A stretch of 64,000 nucleotides of DNA, taken from Sulfuricurvum sp. (GTDB lineage Bacteria > Campylobacterota > Campylobacteria > Campylobacterales > Sulfurimonadaceae). The translations under genes and the position numbers were made by a program. The notes under the pieces were generated by a model that worked only from the letters and a program-made list of their open reading frames with translations, did not search any database and was not told the origin of the DNA. Shown in pieces: positions 8,535-15,377 of this stretch (within the stretch, counting starts at the first letter, position 1; each line of letters starts with the position of its first letter). The stretch lies in the NCBI GenBank assembly GCA_030693335.1, contig JAUYAU010000001.1, forward strand, positions 263,796 to 327,795, read 5' to 3'.

Positions 8535-9373
8535 GTCTGTTTAACCTGTTCGGTGACTCCGAGAAAAAGAAACAACCTACTAAAAGTGAGGCCCCTTCTC
8601 ACTGGGTAAAATGTACTTCATGTCAATCCTTAATGTACTACAAAGAGATGGAGAAGCAAAACCATGTTTGTCCAAAATGCGGATTTCATTTACGTATAGG
8701 TGTCAAAGAGCGCTTAGCCATTATTGCAGATGAAGGAAGTTTCGTAGAGTTTGATGCTTCATTAAAGCCGATTGACCCTTTGGCATTTGTGGATAAAAAG
8801 AGTTATGCTGCCCGTATTCAAGAAGGGTATGAAAAAAATGGACGCTATTCATCGGTTGTCAGCGGTGAATGTACCATTAATTCTGTTCCTGTCCAACTAG
8901 TCGTTTTTGATTTTAACTTTATGGGCGGATCATTGGGCTCTGTTGAAGGTGAAAAAATTGTACGGGCTATTAATCGTGCAATCGAAAAACGCCAAGGTGT
9001 TATCATTGTCAGCGCCAGCGGCGGTGCACGTATGCAAGAGAGTACTTTTTCTTTAATGCAAATGTCGAAGACTTCTGCGGCGCTTGCACGTTTGGCACAA
9101 GCAAAGCTTCCTTATATTTCGTTACTTACTGACCCTACCATGGGTGGTGTTAGTGCATCCTTTGCAACCTTAGGTGACATTATTATTGCCGAACCTGGTG
9201 CTTTGGTCGGATTTGCAGGGCAACGTGTTATTAAGCAGACCATTGGGTCAGATTTACCGGATGGCTTTCAGAGAGCTGAATTCTTACTTGAAAAAGGGTC
9301 TATTGATATGATTGTAGAGCGTAATGAACTCAAAGATACATTAAGCGATCTGTTAACCCTTCTTCTTCCTTAA
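8531..9373 (+). CDS. accD: Acetyl-CoA carboxylase carboxyltransferase beta subunit
   Basis: AccD pairs with AccA (not in this window) to move the carboxyl group from biotin to acetyl-CoA, making malonyl-CoA for fatty acid synthesis. The 280-residue protein has the N-terminal four-cysteine zinc ribbon (CTSC at about 28-31, CPKC at about 47-50) and the crotonase-like core with GGSLGSVEGEK and SASGGARMQE, typical of the CoA-binding oxyanion loops. Translation appears to start at TTG 8531, inside the stop of the preceding gene (TTGA overlap), with AAGGAG only 4 bases upstream. That spacing is short, so expression may rely on coupling. Confidence 0.96.
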   Translation: MSLFNLFGDSEKKKQPTKSEAPSHWVKCTSCQSLMYYKEMEKQNHVCPKCGFHLRIGVKERLAIIADEGSFVEFDASLKPIDPLAFVDKKSYAARIQEGYEKNGRYSSVVSGECTINSVPVQLVVFDFNFMGGSLGSVEGEKIVRAINRAIEKRQGVIIVSASGGARMQESTFSLMQMSKTSAALARLAQAKLPYISLLTDPTMGGVSASFATLGDIIIAEPGALVGFAGQRVIKQTIGSDLPDGFQRAEFLLEKGSIDMIVERNELKDTLSDLLTLLLP

Positions 9374-9379
9374 TATAAT

Positions 9380-9937
9380 ATGCGTTTGTATGCTCTATGT
9401 GATCGTGACGTTTTACGTTCACGAGATATTGGTTTTGCACAGTTCATAGAAAAAGTAAAATCTTTAAACGGTGAAATTGTTCAGTACCGCAGCAAGCATG
9501 ATGACATAGCTACGATTAAAAATGATTTGATTCAATTACGCCAGCTATGGGATGGATTTTTAATTATCAATGACCACTATGAATTGGCAAATTATTGTGA
9601 CGGTATTCATATTGGGCAAGATGACCTTTATGTCATTGACGCTGATCCCTTGCGTGCTCTTGCAATACTGAAACTCACCATTGGCAATGATAAAATAGTG
9701 GGACTGTCAACCCATAACCATGAGGAAATAGCGATTGCGAATACACTGGACCTCAATTATATCGGGTTAGGTGCCTATCGCAGTACCTCAACCAAGAAAG
9801 AAGCAGGTGTTTTAGGCGATACCCTGGATAAATTGGCCAAAGAGTCCACTCATCCGGTAGCTGCTATCGGTGGAATTAAGACAGATGATGTTTTTGATTT
9901 TGTTACGTATCATGTTATCGGCAGCGGATTGCTGTGA
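9380..9937 (+). CDS. ThiE/TenI-family thiamine phosphate synthase-like protein
   Basis: This is a TIM-barrel protein of the thiamine monophosphate synthase family, which joins HMP-PP and HET-P to make thiamine phosphate. Recognisable segments are QYRSK near the N-terminus, IINDH at about 61, IHIGQDD at about 76, GLSTHNHEE at about 112, [15 protein letters not shown] at about 130 and AIGGI near 163. At 185 residues it is shorter than ThiE (about 210). Because TenI-like regulators and salvage enzymes share the fold, true ThiE activity is likely but not certain. It sits 6 bases after accD and overlaps rlmH by 4 bases. No thiamine riboswitch is visible upstream. Confidence 0.78.
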   Translation: MRLYALCDRDVLRSRDIGFAQFIEKVKSLNGEIVQYRSKHDDIATIKNDLIQLRQLWDGFLIINDHYELANYCDGIHIGQDDLYVIDADPLRALAILKLTIGNDKIVGLSTHNHEEIAIANTLDLNYIGLGAYRSTSTKKEAGVLGDTLDKLAKESTHPVAAIGGIKTDDVFDFVTYHVIGSGLL

Positions 9938-10392
9938 ATATTTCACTCATCTCTATTGCAAAAAAAGAGCGCTGCTTATACGATCCGCTTTACCAGGAAC
10001 AAATCAAGATGATTTCCCGTTTTGCAAAACTTGATGATGTTGAACTTTTTCCAAAAGAAGTAGTCAAAGCGCATCAAACAGGACCTGAAGCATCGAAATT
10101 GGCGTACAGTAAGTTGTTGGAACCTATGCTAGGGAAAAGTTATTCAATTGCGTTACATCCCGATGGAAAAAAATGTGATAGTTTGGCTTTTAGTAAGCTC
10201 CTATGTGATAAAATCGCGGTACAATTTTTCATTGGGGGGGCATTTGGCTTTGAGGAGTCTTTTGTTTCTCGGTGTGACAGCGTTATAAGTCTTTCAGAAC
10301 TTACAATGAGTCATAAAATTGCCAAGGCAGTTTTATTAGAGCAGATATATCGAGCTTTTACACTATTGAATAATCATCCGTATCATAAATAA
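9934..10392 (+). CDS. rlmH: 23S rRNA (pseudouridine-1915-N3)-methyltransferase RlmH
   Basis: This is a SPOUT-class methyltransferase that modifies helix 69 of 23S rRNA in assembled ribosomes. The 152-residue length is right for RlmH. The SAM-binding knot is visible as FFIGGAFGF at about 104-112, and the chain ends in HPYHK, the family's usual terminus. The start is GTG 9934 within the stop of the ThiE-like gene (GTGA). The preceding E. coli-type GADG is GAFG here, a small variation in the knot loop. It is followed 8 bases later by the DksA-like gene. Confidence 0.93.
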   Translation: MNISLISIAKKERCLYDPLYQEQIKMISRFAKLDDVELFPKEVVKAHQTGPEASKLAYSKLLEPMLGKSYSIALHPDGKKCDSLAFSKLLCDKIAVQFFIGGAFGFEESFVSRCDSVISLSELTMSHKIAKAVLLEQIYRAFTLLNNHPYHK

Positions 10393-10400
10393 GGAAACAT

Positions 10401-10754
10401 ATGAGAGAGAGTGAACTGCATTATTTTGAAGAGATTTTATTGGCTCGCAAAGTTCAAATTATTAAGAATTTGAATGGGGTTGAGCAGGAAATGATACAGC
10501 TTCGTGAGTGTGAGCTTAATGATGAGGGTGATTATGCATCTGTCAGTAATGAAAATCTGGTTGAAAGTGCTATCGGTGCGCAGCAACTTCAAGAATTGAA
10601 TGAAATTGAAGCTGCCTTAGTCAAAATAAAAACAAAACAATACGGTATATGTGATATGTGTGAAGATGAGATAGGCTTCCAGCGCCTAAAAGTAAAAGCG
10701 CATGCAAAGTACTGTATTATATGTCGTCCTATCGCTGAGAAAAATAAAGCCTGA
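10401..10754 (+). CDS. dksA: TraR/DksA-family zinc-finger transcription factor
   Basis: This 117-residue member of the DksA family binds the secondary channel of RNA polymerase and, in characterised relatives, modulates rRNA and stress promoters with ppGpp. It has an N-terminal coiled coil (about residues 1-75) and a C-terminal four-cysteine zinc finger CDMC...CIIC (about 83-107). The tip region contains ELNDEGDYASVS, where DksA proteins place acidic tip residues. It is shorter than E. coli DksA (151), as is usual in Campylobacterota. RBS aaggaa lies 5 bases before the ATG. Confidence 0.88.
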   Translation: MRESELHYFEEILLARKVQIIKNLNGVEQEMIQLRECELNDEGDYASVSNENLVESAIGAQQLQELNEIEAALVKIKTKQYGICDMCEDEIGFQRLKVKAHAKYCIICRPIAEKNKA

Positions 10755-10764
10755 GGGGGAATCA

Positions 10765-11790
10765 ATGCAACTAAAACGTTATACTGTCGGGTCATTTATT
10801 TTAATGATATTGGTTGGTTTAGCCGTTTACAGTATCAATACAGAATCTATGTCATTTGATTTAATTGGTATCCATTTTCCTAATCTTCCTATTGCTTTTT
10901 GGGTTGTTGTACCTCTGGCTCTTTTGTACTTTGCAAGTGTTTTGCATATGGCAGTATATGTTTTGGTTGGAAACTTTAAGCTTAGACGTTTAAATCGTGA
11001 TTATGATAAAATGATTGATGCCCTTCGTGATTCTTTGTTGGGCGTCCCTGAGCGTAATTATGTCTTTAAAAGTGATGCTTACAAGATTATGGGCAAGTTA
11101 ATTGATAATTCATTGATTATGCCTTATGAAACATTGAAAAGTATTGGTAACGAAAAAATTGATGAAGCTCTAACTTTGCTTTCAGATATTAAAGCACAGA
11201 AAAAAGTGGAGATGAAGAAATTTCATTTAGCCAATACTGCATCTTTAATGGTTCAAAATAATTTAAATCGTTTAGAGCGTGGTGAATTGACGGCTGATGA
11301 AGTTTTGTCACGTCACGAAACGTATGGTGATGAAGTTTGTAAAAAAGCGTACGAATCGTATGTAAAGAGTGCCTCAATGGGTTCAGTGATCAAATACAAA
11401 AATCTTTTATCAAAATCCTCTTTATTTACCTTTCTTGGACGTATAAACAGTTATGAAAATGGGATAGAGATGAGTAATGAGGAAGCGATTAGCTTGATCA
11501 AAAGTCTCAAATTAACAAGAGATGATTTTATTGATTTATCAATAGTATTGGCTAAAAATATGATTCCAGAGCAGCGAATACGCTTGTTTGAATCTATGAG
11601 TGAACAATGTGACGATGTTATGGAAGCGTATTTTTATACACTGTATGATTTACAAATGATTGATGTCGCCAATGAGTTACTCAACAATACAGCTCACGAT
11701 GAATATCAAATTTTTAAAGCATACAGGGATCTAAAGCGTTCTAATAAACATTATGATATTGCTATCTTTTTCCGCCGACACTGCGATTAA
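10765..11790 (+). CDS. Conserved membrane protein of unknown function
   Basis: I chose ATG 10765 (341 residues) instead of the ORF-track start at 10702 because GAGGGGGA sits just before it and the longer form would overlap dksA by 53 bases. Two transmembrane helices are visible at about residues 9-25 and 38-65. The remaining 270 residues are predicted cytoplasmic, helical and charged, without a motif I recognise. I recall an equivalent membrane gene between dksA and dus in C. jejuni, so the linkage looks conserved. Function unknown; a structural or trafficking role at the inner membrane would fit but is a guess. Confidence 0.8.
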   Translation: MQLKRYTVGSFILMILVGLAVYSINTESMSFDLIGIHFPNLPIAFWVVVPLALLYFASVLHMAVYVLVGNFKLRRLNRDYDKMIDALRDSLLGVPERNYVFKSDAYKIMGKLIDNSLIMPYETLKSIGNEKIDEALTLLSDIKAQKKVEMKKFHLANTASLMVQNNLNRLERGELTADEVLSRHETYGDEVCKKAYESYVKSASMGSVIKYKNLLSKSSLFTFLGRINSYENGIEMSNEEAISLIKSLKLTRDDFIDLSIVLAKNMIPEQRIRLFESMSEQCDDVMEAYFYTLYDLQMIDVANELLNNTAHDEYQIFKAYRDLKRSNKHYDIAIFFRRHCD

Positions 11791-11849
11791 CATTATTATG
11801 TTGGATAACGATCTTTATTTATCCAGCTCTTCTATTATAGGTAAACTTC

Positions 11850-12839
11850 ATGACTGATAAACTTTCATTTAAGACTCCCGTATATGTGCTTGCCCCATTA
11901 GCGGGCTATACAGATCTTCCATTTCGGAATGTGGTTAAAAAATTTGGAGCCGATTTAACCGTAAGTGAAATGCTTAGCTCAAATGCATTGGCACATGGAT
12001 CAACTAAAACATTTAAAATGCTGGAACGCAGCCCCAATGAAGATCCATACTCAGTTCAAATAGCAGGCTCTGAAGAAGATATTGTACGTCGTGCGGTTGA
12101 GCTGTTAAATGAGTACAATGATATCGATATTATCGACCTTAACTGTGGTTGCCCCGTTCCAAAAATTGTTTGTCATGGATCAGGAAGTTCGTTACTCAAC
12201 GATTTGCCCCGTATGGCTAGAATTATTGAAACGATTAAAAAAACCTCCAATAAATCGACACTCAGCGTCAAAATTCGTTTAGGATTTGAGGAAAAAAATC
12301 ATATTGAAATTGCAAAGCTTGTAGAGGAATGCGGGGCTGATTTTATAGCAGTACATGGACGAACACGCTCAGGTAAATTTAAAGCAGCTGTAGACTATGA
12401 CGCAATTGCTGAGATTAAAGCCGCTGTTTCGATTCCTGTAATTGCCAATGGTGATATCGATTCCTATGAAAAAGCACAATGGGTTTTAAAGCACACCAAT
12501 GCTGATGGTATTATGATAGGACGTGGGGCGGTTGGAGCACCATGGATTTTCCATCAACTAAAAACAGGTAACAGTGCAGTAGATCCAATGTTAAAACATG
12601 CAATCATTATGGAGCACGTACGGGGGATGATTTCATTTTACGGTGACAGAGGAGTGGTGATGTTTCGTAAGCATGTCCATACCTACTCAAAAGGGTATGA
12701 AGGAGCCTCCGCTTTACGTGATGCTGTGAATCGTATTGACGACCCACTTCATTTTACGGAAGTTGTAGATCAGTTTTTCCGTGAAAACCGTCAAATATAC
12801 GAAGGGTTTAAAGCTTCGTCTATGAGTTGTGATTGCTAA
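11850..12839 (+). CDS. dus: tRNA-dihydrouridine synthase (DusB-like)
   Basis: This flavoenzyme reduces uridines in the tRNA D-loop using NAD(P)H. The 329-residue protein has the FMN barrel start APLAGYTDLPFR (about 11-22), catalytic cysteine in DLNCGCP (about 97-103), KIRLGF, HGRTRSGKF (about 170), NGDI and MIGRGAVGAPW (about 226). The loop after the catalytic Cys reads KIVCHGSGSSLL where DusB has KxxxxGxGSALL, a mild variation. The paralogue (A, B or C) cannot be fixed by eye; B-type is most likely because Campylobacterota usually carry one DusB-like enzyme. The gene converges on fliO with an 11-base gap. Confidence 0.93.
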   Translation: MTDKLSFKTPVYVLAPLAGYTDLPFRNVVKKFGADLTVSEMLSSNALAHGSTKTFKMLERSPNEDPYSVQIAGSEEDIVRRAVELLNEYNDIDIIDLNCGCPVPKIVCHGSGSSLLNDLPRMARIIETIKKTSNKSTLSVKIRLGFEEKNHIEIAKLVEECGADFIAVHGRTRSGKFKAAVDYDAIAEIKAAVSIPVIANGDIDSYEKAQWVLKHTNADGIMIGRGAVGAPWIFHQLKTGNSAVDPMLKHAIIMEHVRGMISFYGDRGVVMFRKHVHTYSKGYEGASALRDAVNRIDDPLHFTEVVDQFFRENRQIYEGFKASSMSCDC

Positions 12840-12850
12840 ATAAAGGTACC

Positions 12851-13744
12851 TTAATACCCTCCGGAAGCCTTTTCTTTATAGGAGTCAAAAGACTCATCTT
12901 GCGTCGTTCCTAACTGAAAAAAACCATCGAGCTCTTGATGTTTGGATTTTAGCATACTCTCAAATTCATTTTGTGAAATAGGGATATTGTCTTGAAATTT
13001 ATCCAATAAAATCGTATTGTTCCCCAAAAGAACGAGATAACTTTGCGTTCCAAAGTCGAGCATGGCTACAGAATGGGAAGCATCAAGTGTTTTTTGAAAC
13101 CGAATTTGGACACCACCGCCTCCTAATGTATTTGCCAAGGATGCTGCTGAAGCTAAAACAGGGTTACTTTTTTTATCGCTATTAAAGGACCATGGAGCTT
13201 TTGGTTCTTCTCGCATGCGGATTGTTTTTTTGGCTATTCCTTGTTTAAGCCAAAAGAGTATCCCTATTCCAATGACTAAAATGCCAATAACGACATAATA
13301 GCTTTGTTCAAATTCATTTCCTGGCTTAGTGGGAAGAGTAGAGATTGTAGCTGCATTTTGTCCTGCAACATTATTTTCCATTGGCGATGCAAGTGGGTTA
13401 AAACGTAGTCTCAAGCCATATGAATCAGATGTTTTAGACGCTTTAAGTGTAACATTGGCAGGGACATTCGCTACAATTTGTATTTGATCAGCATCAGGGG
13501 AAATGGAAAGTTTTTGAAGAAATTCAGAATTAATCGTTTTTTCCAAGGGGGAGTCGATGGAGGCTTCTTCCAGTTTAATAACGATAATATTTCCTTGTCT
13601 GTTCTGACGTAAAACACCCTCGTATGGGGTATCAAAGGTAAGCATCACATCAACATGGTCTTGGCGATCATAAATATTGTAACTGAGAATCTTGGATCCA
13701 AAAAGAATGCCGGGAATAAGTAGAATTAGGGCTAATTTTTTCAT
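12851..13744 (-). CDS. fliO: Flagellar export apparatus protein FliO with large periplasmic domain
   Basis: This 297-residue protein has a signal peptide (about 1-16), a periplasmic beta-rich domain (about 17-140) resembling an AMIN-type fold, a single transmembrane helix (VIGILVIGIGILFW, about 152-165) and a cytoplasmic tail. Around residues 210-250 (IRFQKTLDASHSVAMLDFG, then YLVLLGNN) it matches the FliO pattern: a beta strand, a signal-of-self strand, then LLG. It overlaps fliN by 4 bases. I recall H. pylori FliO being described with a similar large N-terminal domain beside fliN. FliO helps assemble the FliP/Q/R export gate. Weak sequence conservation makes the motif call moderate, but the context raises confidence. 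Confidence 0.75.
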   Translation of the reverse strand: MKKLALILLIPGILFGSKILSYNIYDRQDHVDVMLTFDTPYEGVLRQNRQGNIIVIKLEEASIDSPLEKTINSEFLQKLSISPDADQIQIVANVPANVTLKASKTSDSYGLRLRFNPLASPMENNVAGQNAATISTLPTKPGNEFEQSYYVVIGILVIGIGILFWLKQGIAKKTIRMREEPKAPWSFNSDKKSNPVLASAASLANTLGGGGVQIRFQKTLDASHSVAMLDFGTQSYLVLLGNNTILLDKFQDNIPISQNEFESMLKSKHQELDGFFQLGTTQDESFDSYKEKASGGY

Positions 13745-14100
13745 AGTCTCTCTTTGGATAAATAATACAACACTGCACTCGAATCGAGTACCTCGTTGAT
13801 ACGTATTGCAAGATTTTTTTCATAAACCATTACTTCCCCTTTTCCAATAATACGTTGATTTACATACGATTCGACACTCTCACCGGCCGGTTTTCCCAAA
13901 TCAATGACTGACCCCTTTTCCAGCTTAAGTATTTCTCCTAGTGAGAGGGTTGTTTGGCCCAAGTCGGCTACAAATTCAACTTCCATATCAAGTAGTCCCT
14001 CATAGTTCATCCATCCGAGTTCTTTAAGCGGATCAAATGAACCTTCTTTCTCAGAAATAGGCAGCTCAACAGCAAGAGGTAATTCTTCATCCATAGTCAT
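13741..14100 (-). CDS. fliN: Flagellar motor switch protein FliN
   Basis: FliN forms the bottom of the flagellar C-ring, binding FliM/FliY and the export ATPase regulator FliH. The 119-residue protein has an acidic N-terminal tail and a C-terminal SpoA domain (about 38-119): LDMEVEFVADLGQTTLSLGEIL, KLEKGSVIDL, then VNQRIIGKGEVMVYEKNLAIRI. It overlaps both neighbours by 4 bases (ATGA), giving a coupled CheX-like/fliN/fliO operon. A typical FliN is about 100-137 residues, so this is complete. Confidence 0.93.
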   Translation of the reverse strand: MTMDEELPLAVELPISEKEGSFDPLKELGWMNYEGLLDMEVEFVADLGQTTLSLGEILKLEKGSVIDLGKPAGESVESYVNQRIIGKGEVMVYEKNLAIRINEVLDSSAVLYYLSKERL

Positions 14101-14531
14101 AAGGCCTTTATCGCAATTACCATTTCACCATTGGCAACTTGAACAGCCTGAATTCCGTCATATGGCATAGTGAAATAATCCTCTTTTAGAAAATGTGGTG
14201 TCGAAATTATAAATGAATTTGCATCAGACTCTTCAGCAAGTACTTTTGCGCTGCCTATAATCATATTGGTTGTTTCAAGCAACATGTCCACAAGGGTTTC
14301 CTCCTCTGAAGTCTCTTCACCTAAAAAAATTTCGGTTATGTGTTGTATAAGTACATTATCACATCCCAAATAGGCACGATACTTGATGCCATTTTTTGTT
14401 TCTAAGTCTAGGTAAGCAATAAGTGTTCTCTTTTTATCACTCATTTGGATAGTTGTATGTGGCAAACGAATTTGGTGTATACAAAAATTTTCTGCAGCCT
14501 GAAGAATTGTTGGCAACATTGTAAGCTCCAT
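14097..14531 (-). CDS. CheX-like chemotaxis phosphatase-domain protein
   Basis: This 144-residue cytoplasmic protein resembles the CheC/CheX/FliY family, which dephosphorylates CheY-P. The diagnostic ExxN signature is present as LETTNMIIGSAKVLAEE at about residues 87-103, followed by STPHFL. There is only one such motif, as in CheX. It is the first gene of the fliN-fliO operon, which links it to the flagellar switch. A phosphatase acting at the motor is plausible, but some single-motif relatives are structural only. RBS GGAG precedes the ATG. Confidence 0.72.
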   Translation of the reverse strand: MELTMLPTILQAAENFCIHQIRLPHTTIQMSDKKRTLIAYLDLETKNGIKYRAYLGCDNVLIQHITEIFLGEETSEEETLVDMLLETTNMIIGSAKVLAEESDANSFIISTPHFLKEDYFTMPYDGIQAVQVANGEMVIAIKAL

Positions 14532-14551
14532 TATATTTCACTAGGTAATAG

Positions 14552-14557
14552 ATTATA
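14552..14557 (-). promoter_or_regulatory. Candidate -10 for the CheX-like/fliN/fliO operon
   Basis: A perfect TATAAT on the minus strand lies about 20 bases before the ATG at 14531. No convincing -35 is seen, nor a sigma-54 (GG-N10-GC) or sigma-28 pattern, so this flagellar operon seems to be driven by the housekeeping sigma factor. Confidence 0.4.
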
Positions 14558-14593
14558 GCGTAAAAATACAAGGAAAGAATAGGGGTAAACTTA

Positions 14594-14616
14594 AGTATAA
14601 TCGCGCAGTATAATCG
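14594..14616 (+). promoter_or_regulatory. Tandem TATAAT direct repeat upstream of the TauE/SafE gene
   Basis: AGTATAATCG occurs twice with a 13-base period (14594-14603 and 14607-14616), giving two perfect -10 boxes 18-33 bases before the ATG. This could be a double promoter or a direct-repeat operator. Confidence 0.45.
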
Positions 14617-14631
14617 AATATAAAGCGTAAT

Positions 14632-15372
14632 ATGATGACAATCGAACTAATTGTTTTAGGTGTAGCTGTAGGTACTTTGTCCGGTTTTTTTGGAATTGGA
14701 GGAGGGACGGTGAGTGTGCCTTTATTGATGCTCCTTGGATTTGGGATCAAAGAGGCTATTGCTTTATCGGTAATGCAGATGCTTTTTGGTTCATTAATGG
14801 CAGCTTGGATGCATCAAAAGAAAAAAACCTATGTCATCAGTGATATTAAATATTTTGGCTTTGGCGGATTGTTTGGAGCTACGTTGGGTGCTGTACTGGT
14901 TAAAGTTTTAGATGAAGCAATGCTTGAATGGTTTTTTTTGGCTATTGTCGCTTTTACTCTAGGGCGGTTTGTAATGTCCTCTCCTAGGCCTACACGATCT
15001 GAGATCATCAATCGACCACTGTACGCAGTAATAGGAAGTTTGATTGGGGTATTTTCAGGAATGTTAGGGGTAGGAGGATCAATTTTGATGACACCAGTTT
15101 TAGTTTCCTTTATGGGATTCGAACTCAAGAAAGCATCAGCCATTGGACTTTTCTTTGTAATATTTACTTCTGGGTCGGCTTTTGTTACATTAGGTTTCTT
15201 GGGAATGTTAAATTGGCAAGCAGGTCTTCTCCTTGCATTTTCATCATTACTGGGGATCGGTATGGGAATTTATTTGCTAGAAAGAATACACATTAAGCAT
15301 TACAAACAGGTTCTTGTTGCTTTTTATAGTGTTATTTTCGCCCTTACGGCGTACAAAATCATTGTGGGATAA
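14632..15372 (+). CDS. TauE/SafE-family membrane transporter
   Basis: This is a 246-residue polytopic membrane protein with about eight helices in two related halves. The halves begin with GTLSGFFGIGGGTVSVPLL (about 17-35) and GVFSGMLGVGGSILMTPVL (about 142-160), the repeated glycine-rich motif of TauE/SafE (DUF81) carriers. Family members export sulfite, sulfoacetate or other organosulfur anions, and in a sulfur-oxidising lineage a sulfite role is attractive but unproven. The start is ATG 14632 (MM...), with 14635 as an equally valid alternative. It is separated by 5 bases from uvrA and may be cotranscribed with it. Confidence 0.88.
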   Translation: MMTIELIVLGVAVGTLSGFFGIGGGTVSVPLLMLLGFGIKEAIALSVMQMLFGSLMAAWMHQKKKTYVISDIKYFGFGGLFGATLGAVLVKVLDEAMLEWFFLAIVAFTLGRFVMSSPRPTRSEIINRPLYAVIGSLIGVFSGMLGVGGSILMTPVLVSFMGFELKKASAIGLFFVIFTSGSAFVTLGFLGMLNWQAGLLLAFSSLLGIGMGIYLLERIHIKHYKQVLVAFYSVIFALTAYKIIVG

Positions 15373-15377
15373 ACAGT

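Noticed and set aside
12840-12855. AAGGTACCTT palindrome between dus and fliO
   Set aside because: It is only 10 bases long with no loop, most likely chance in a convergent junction.
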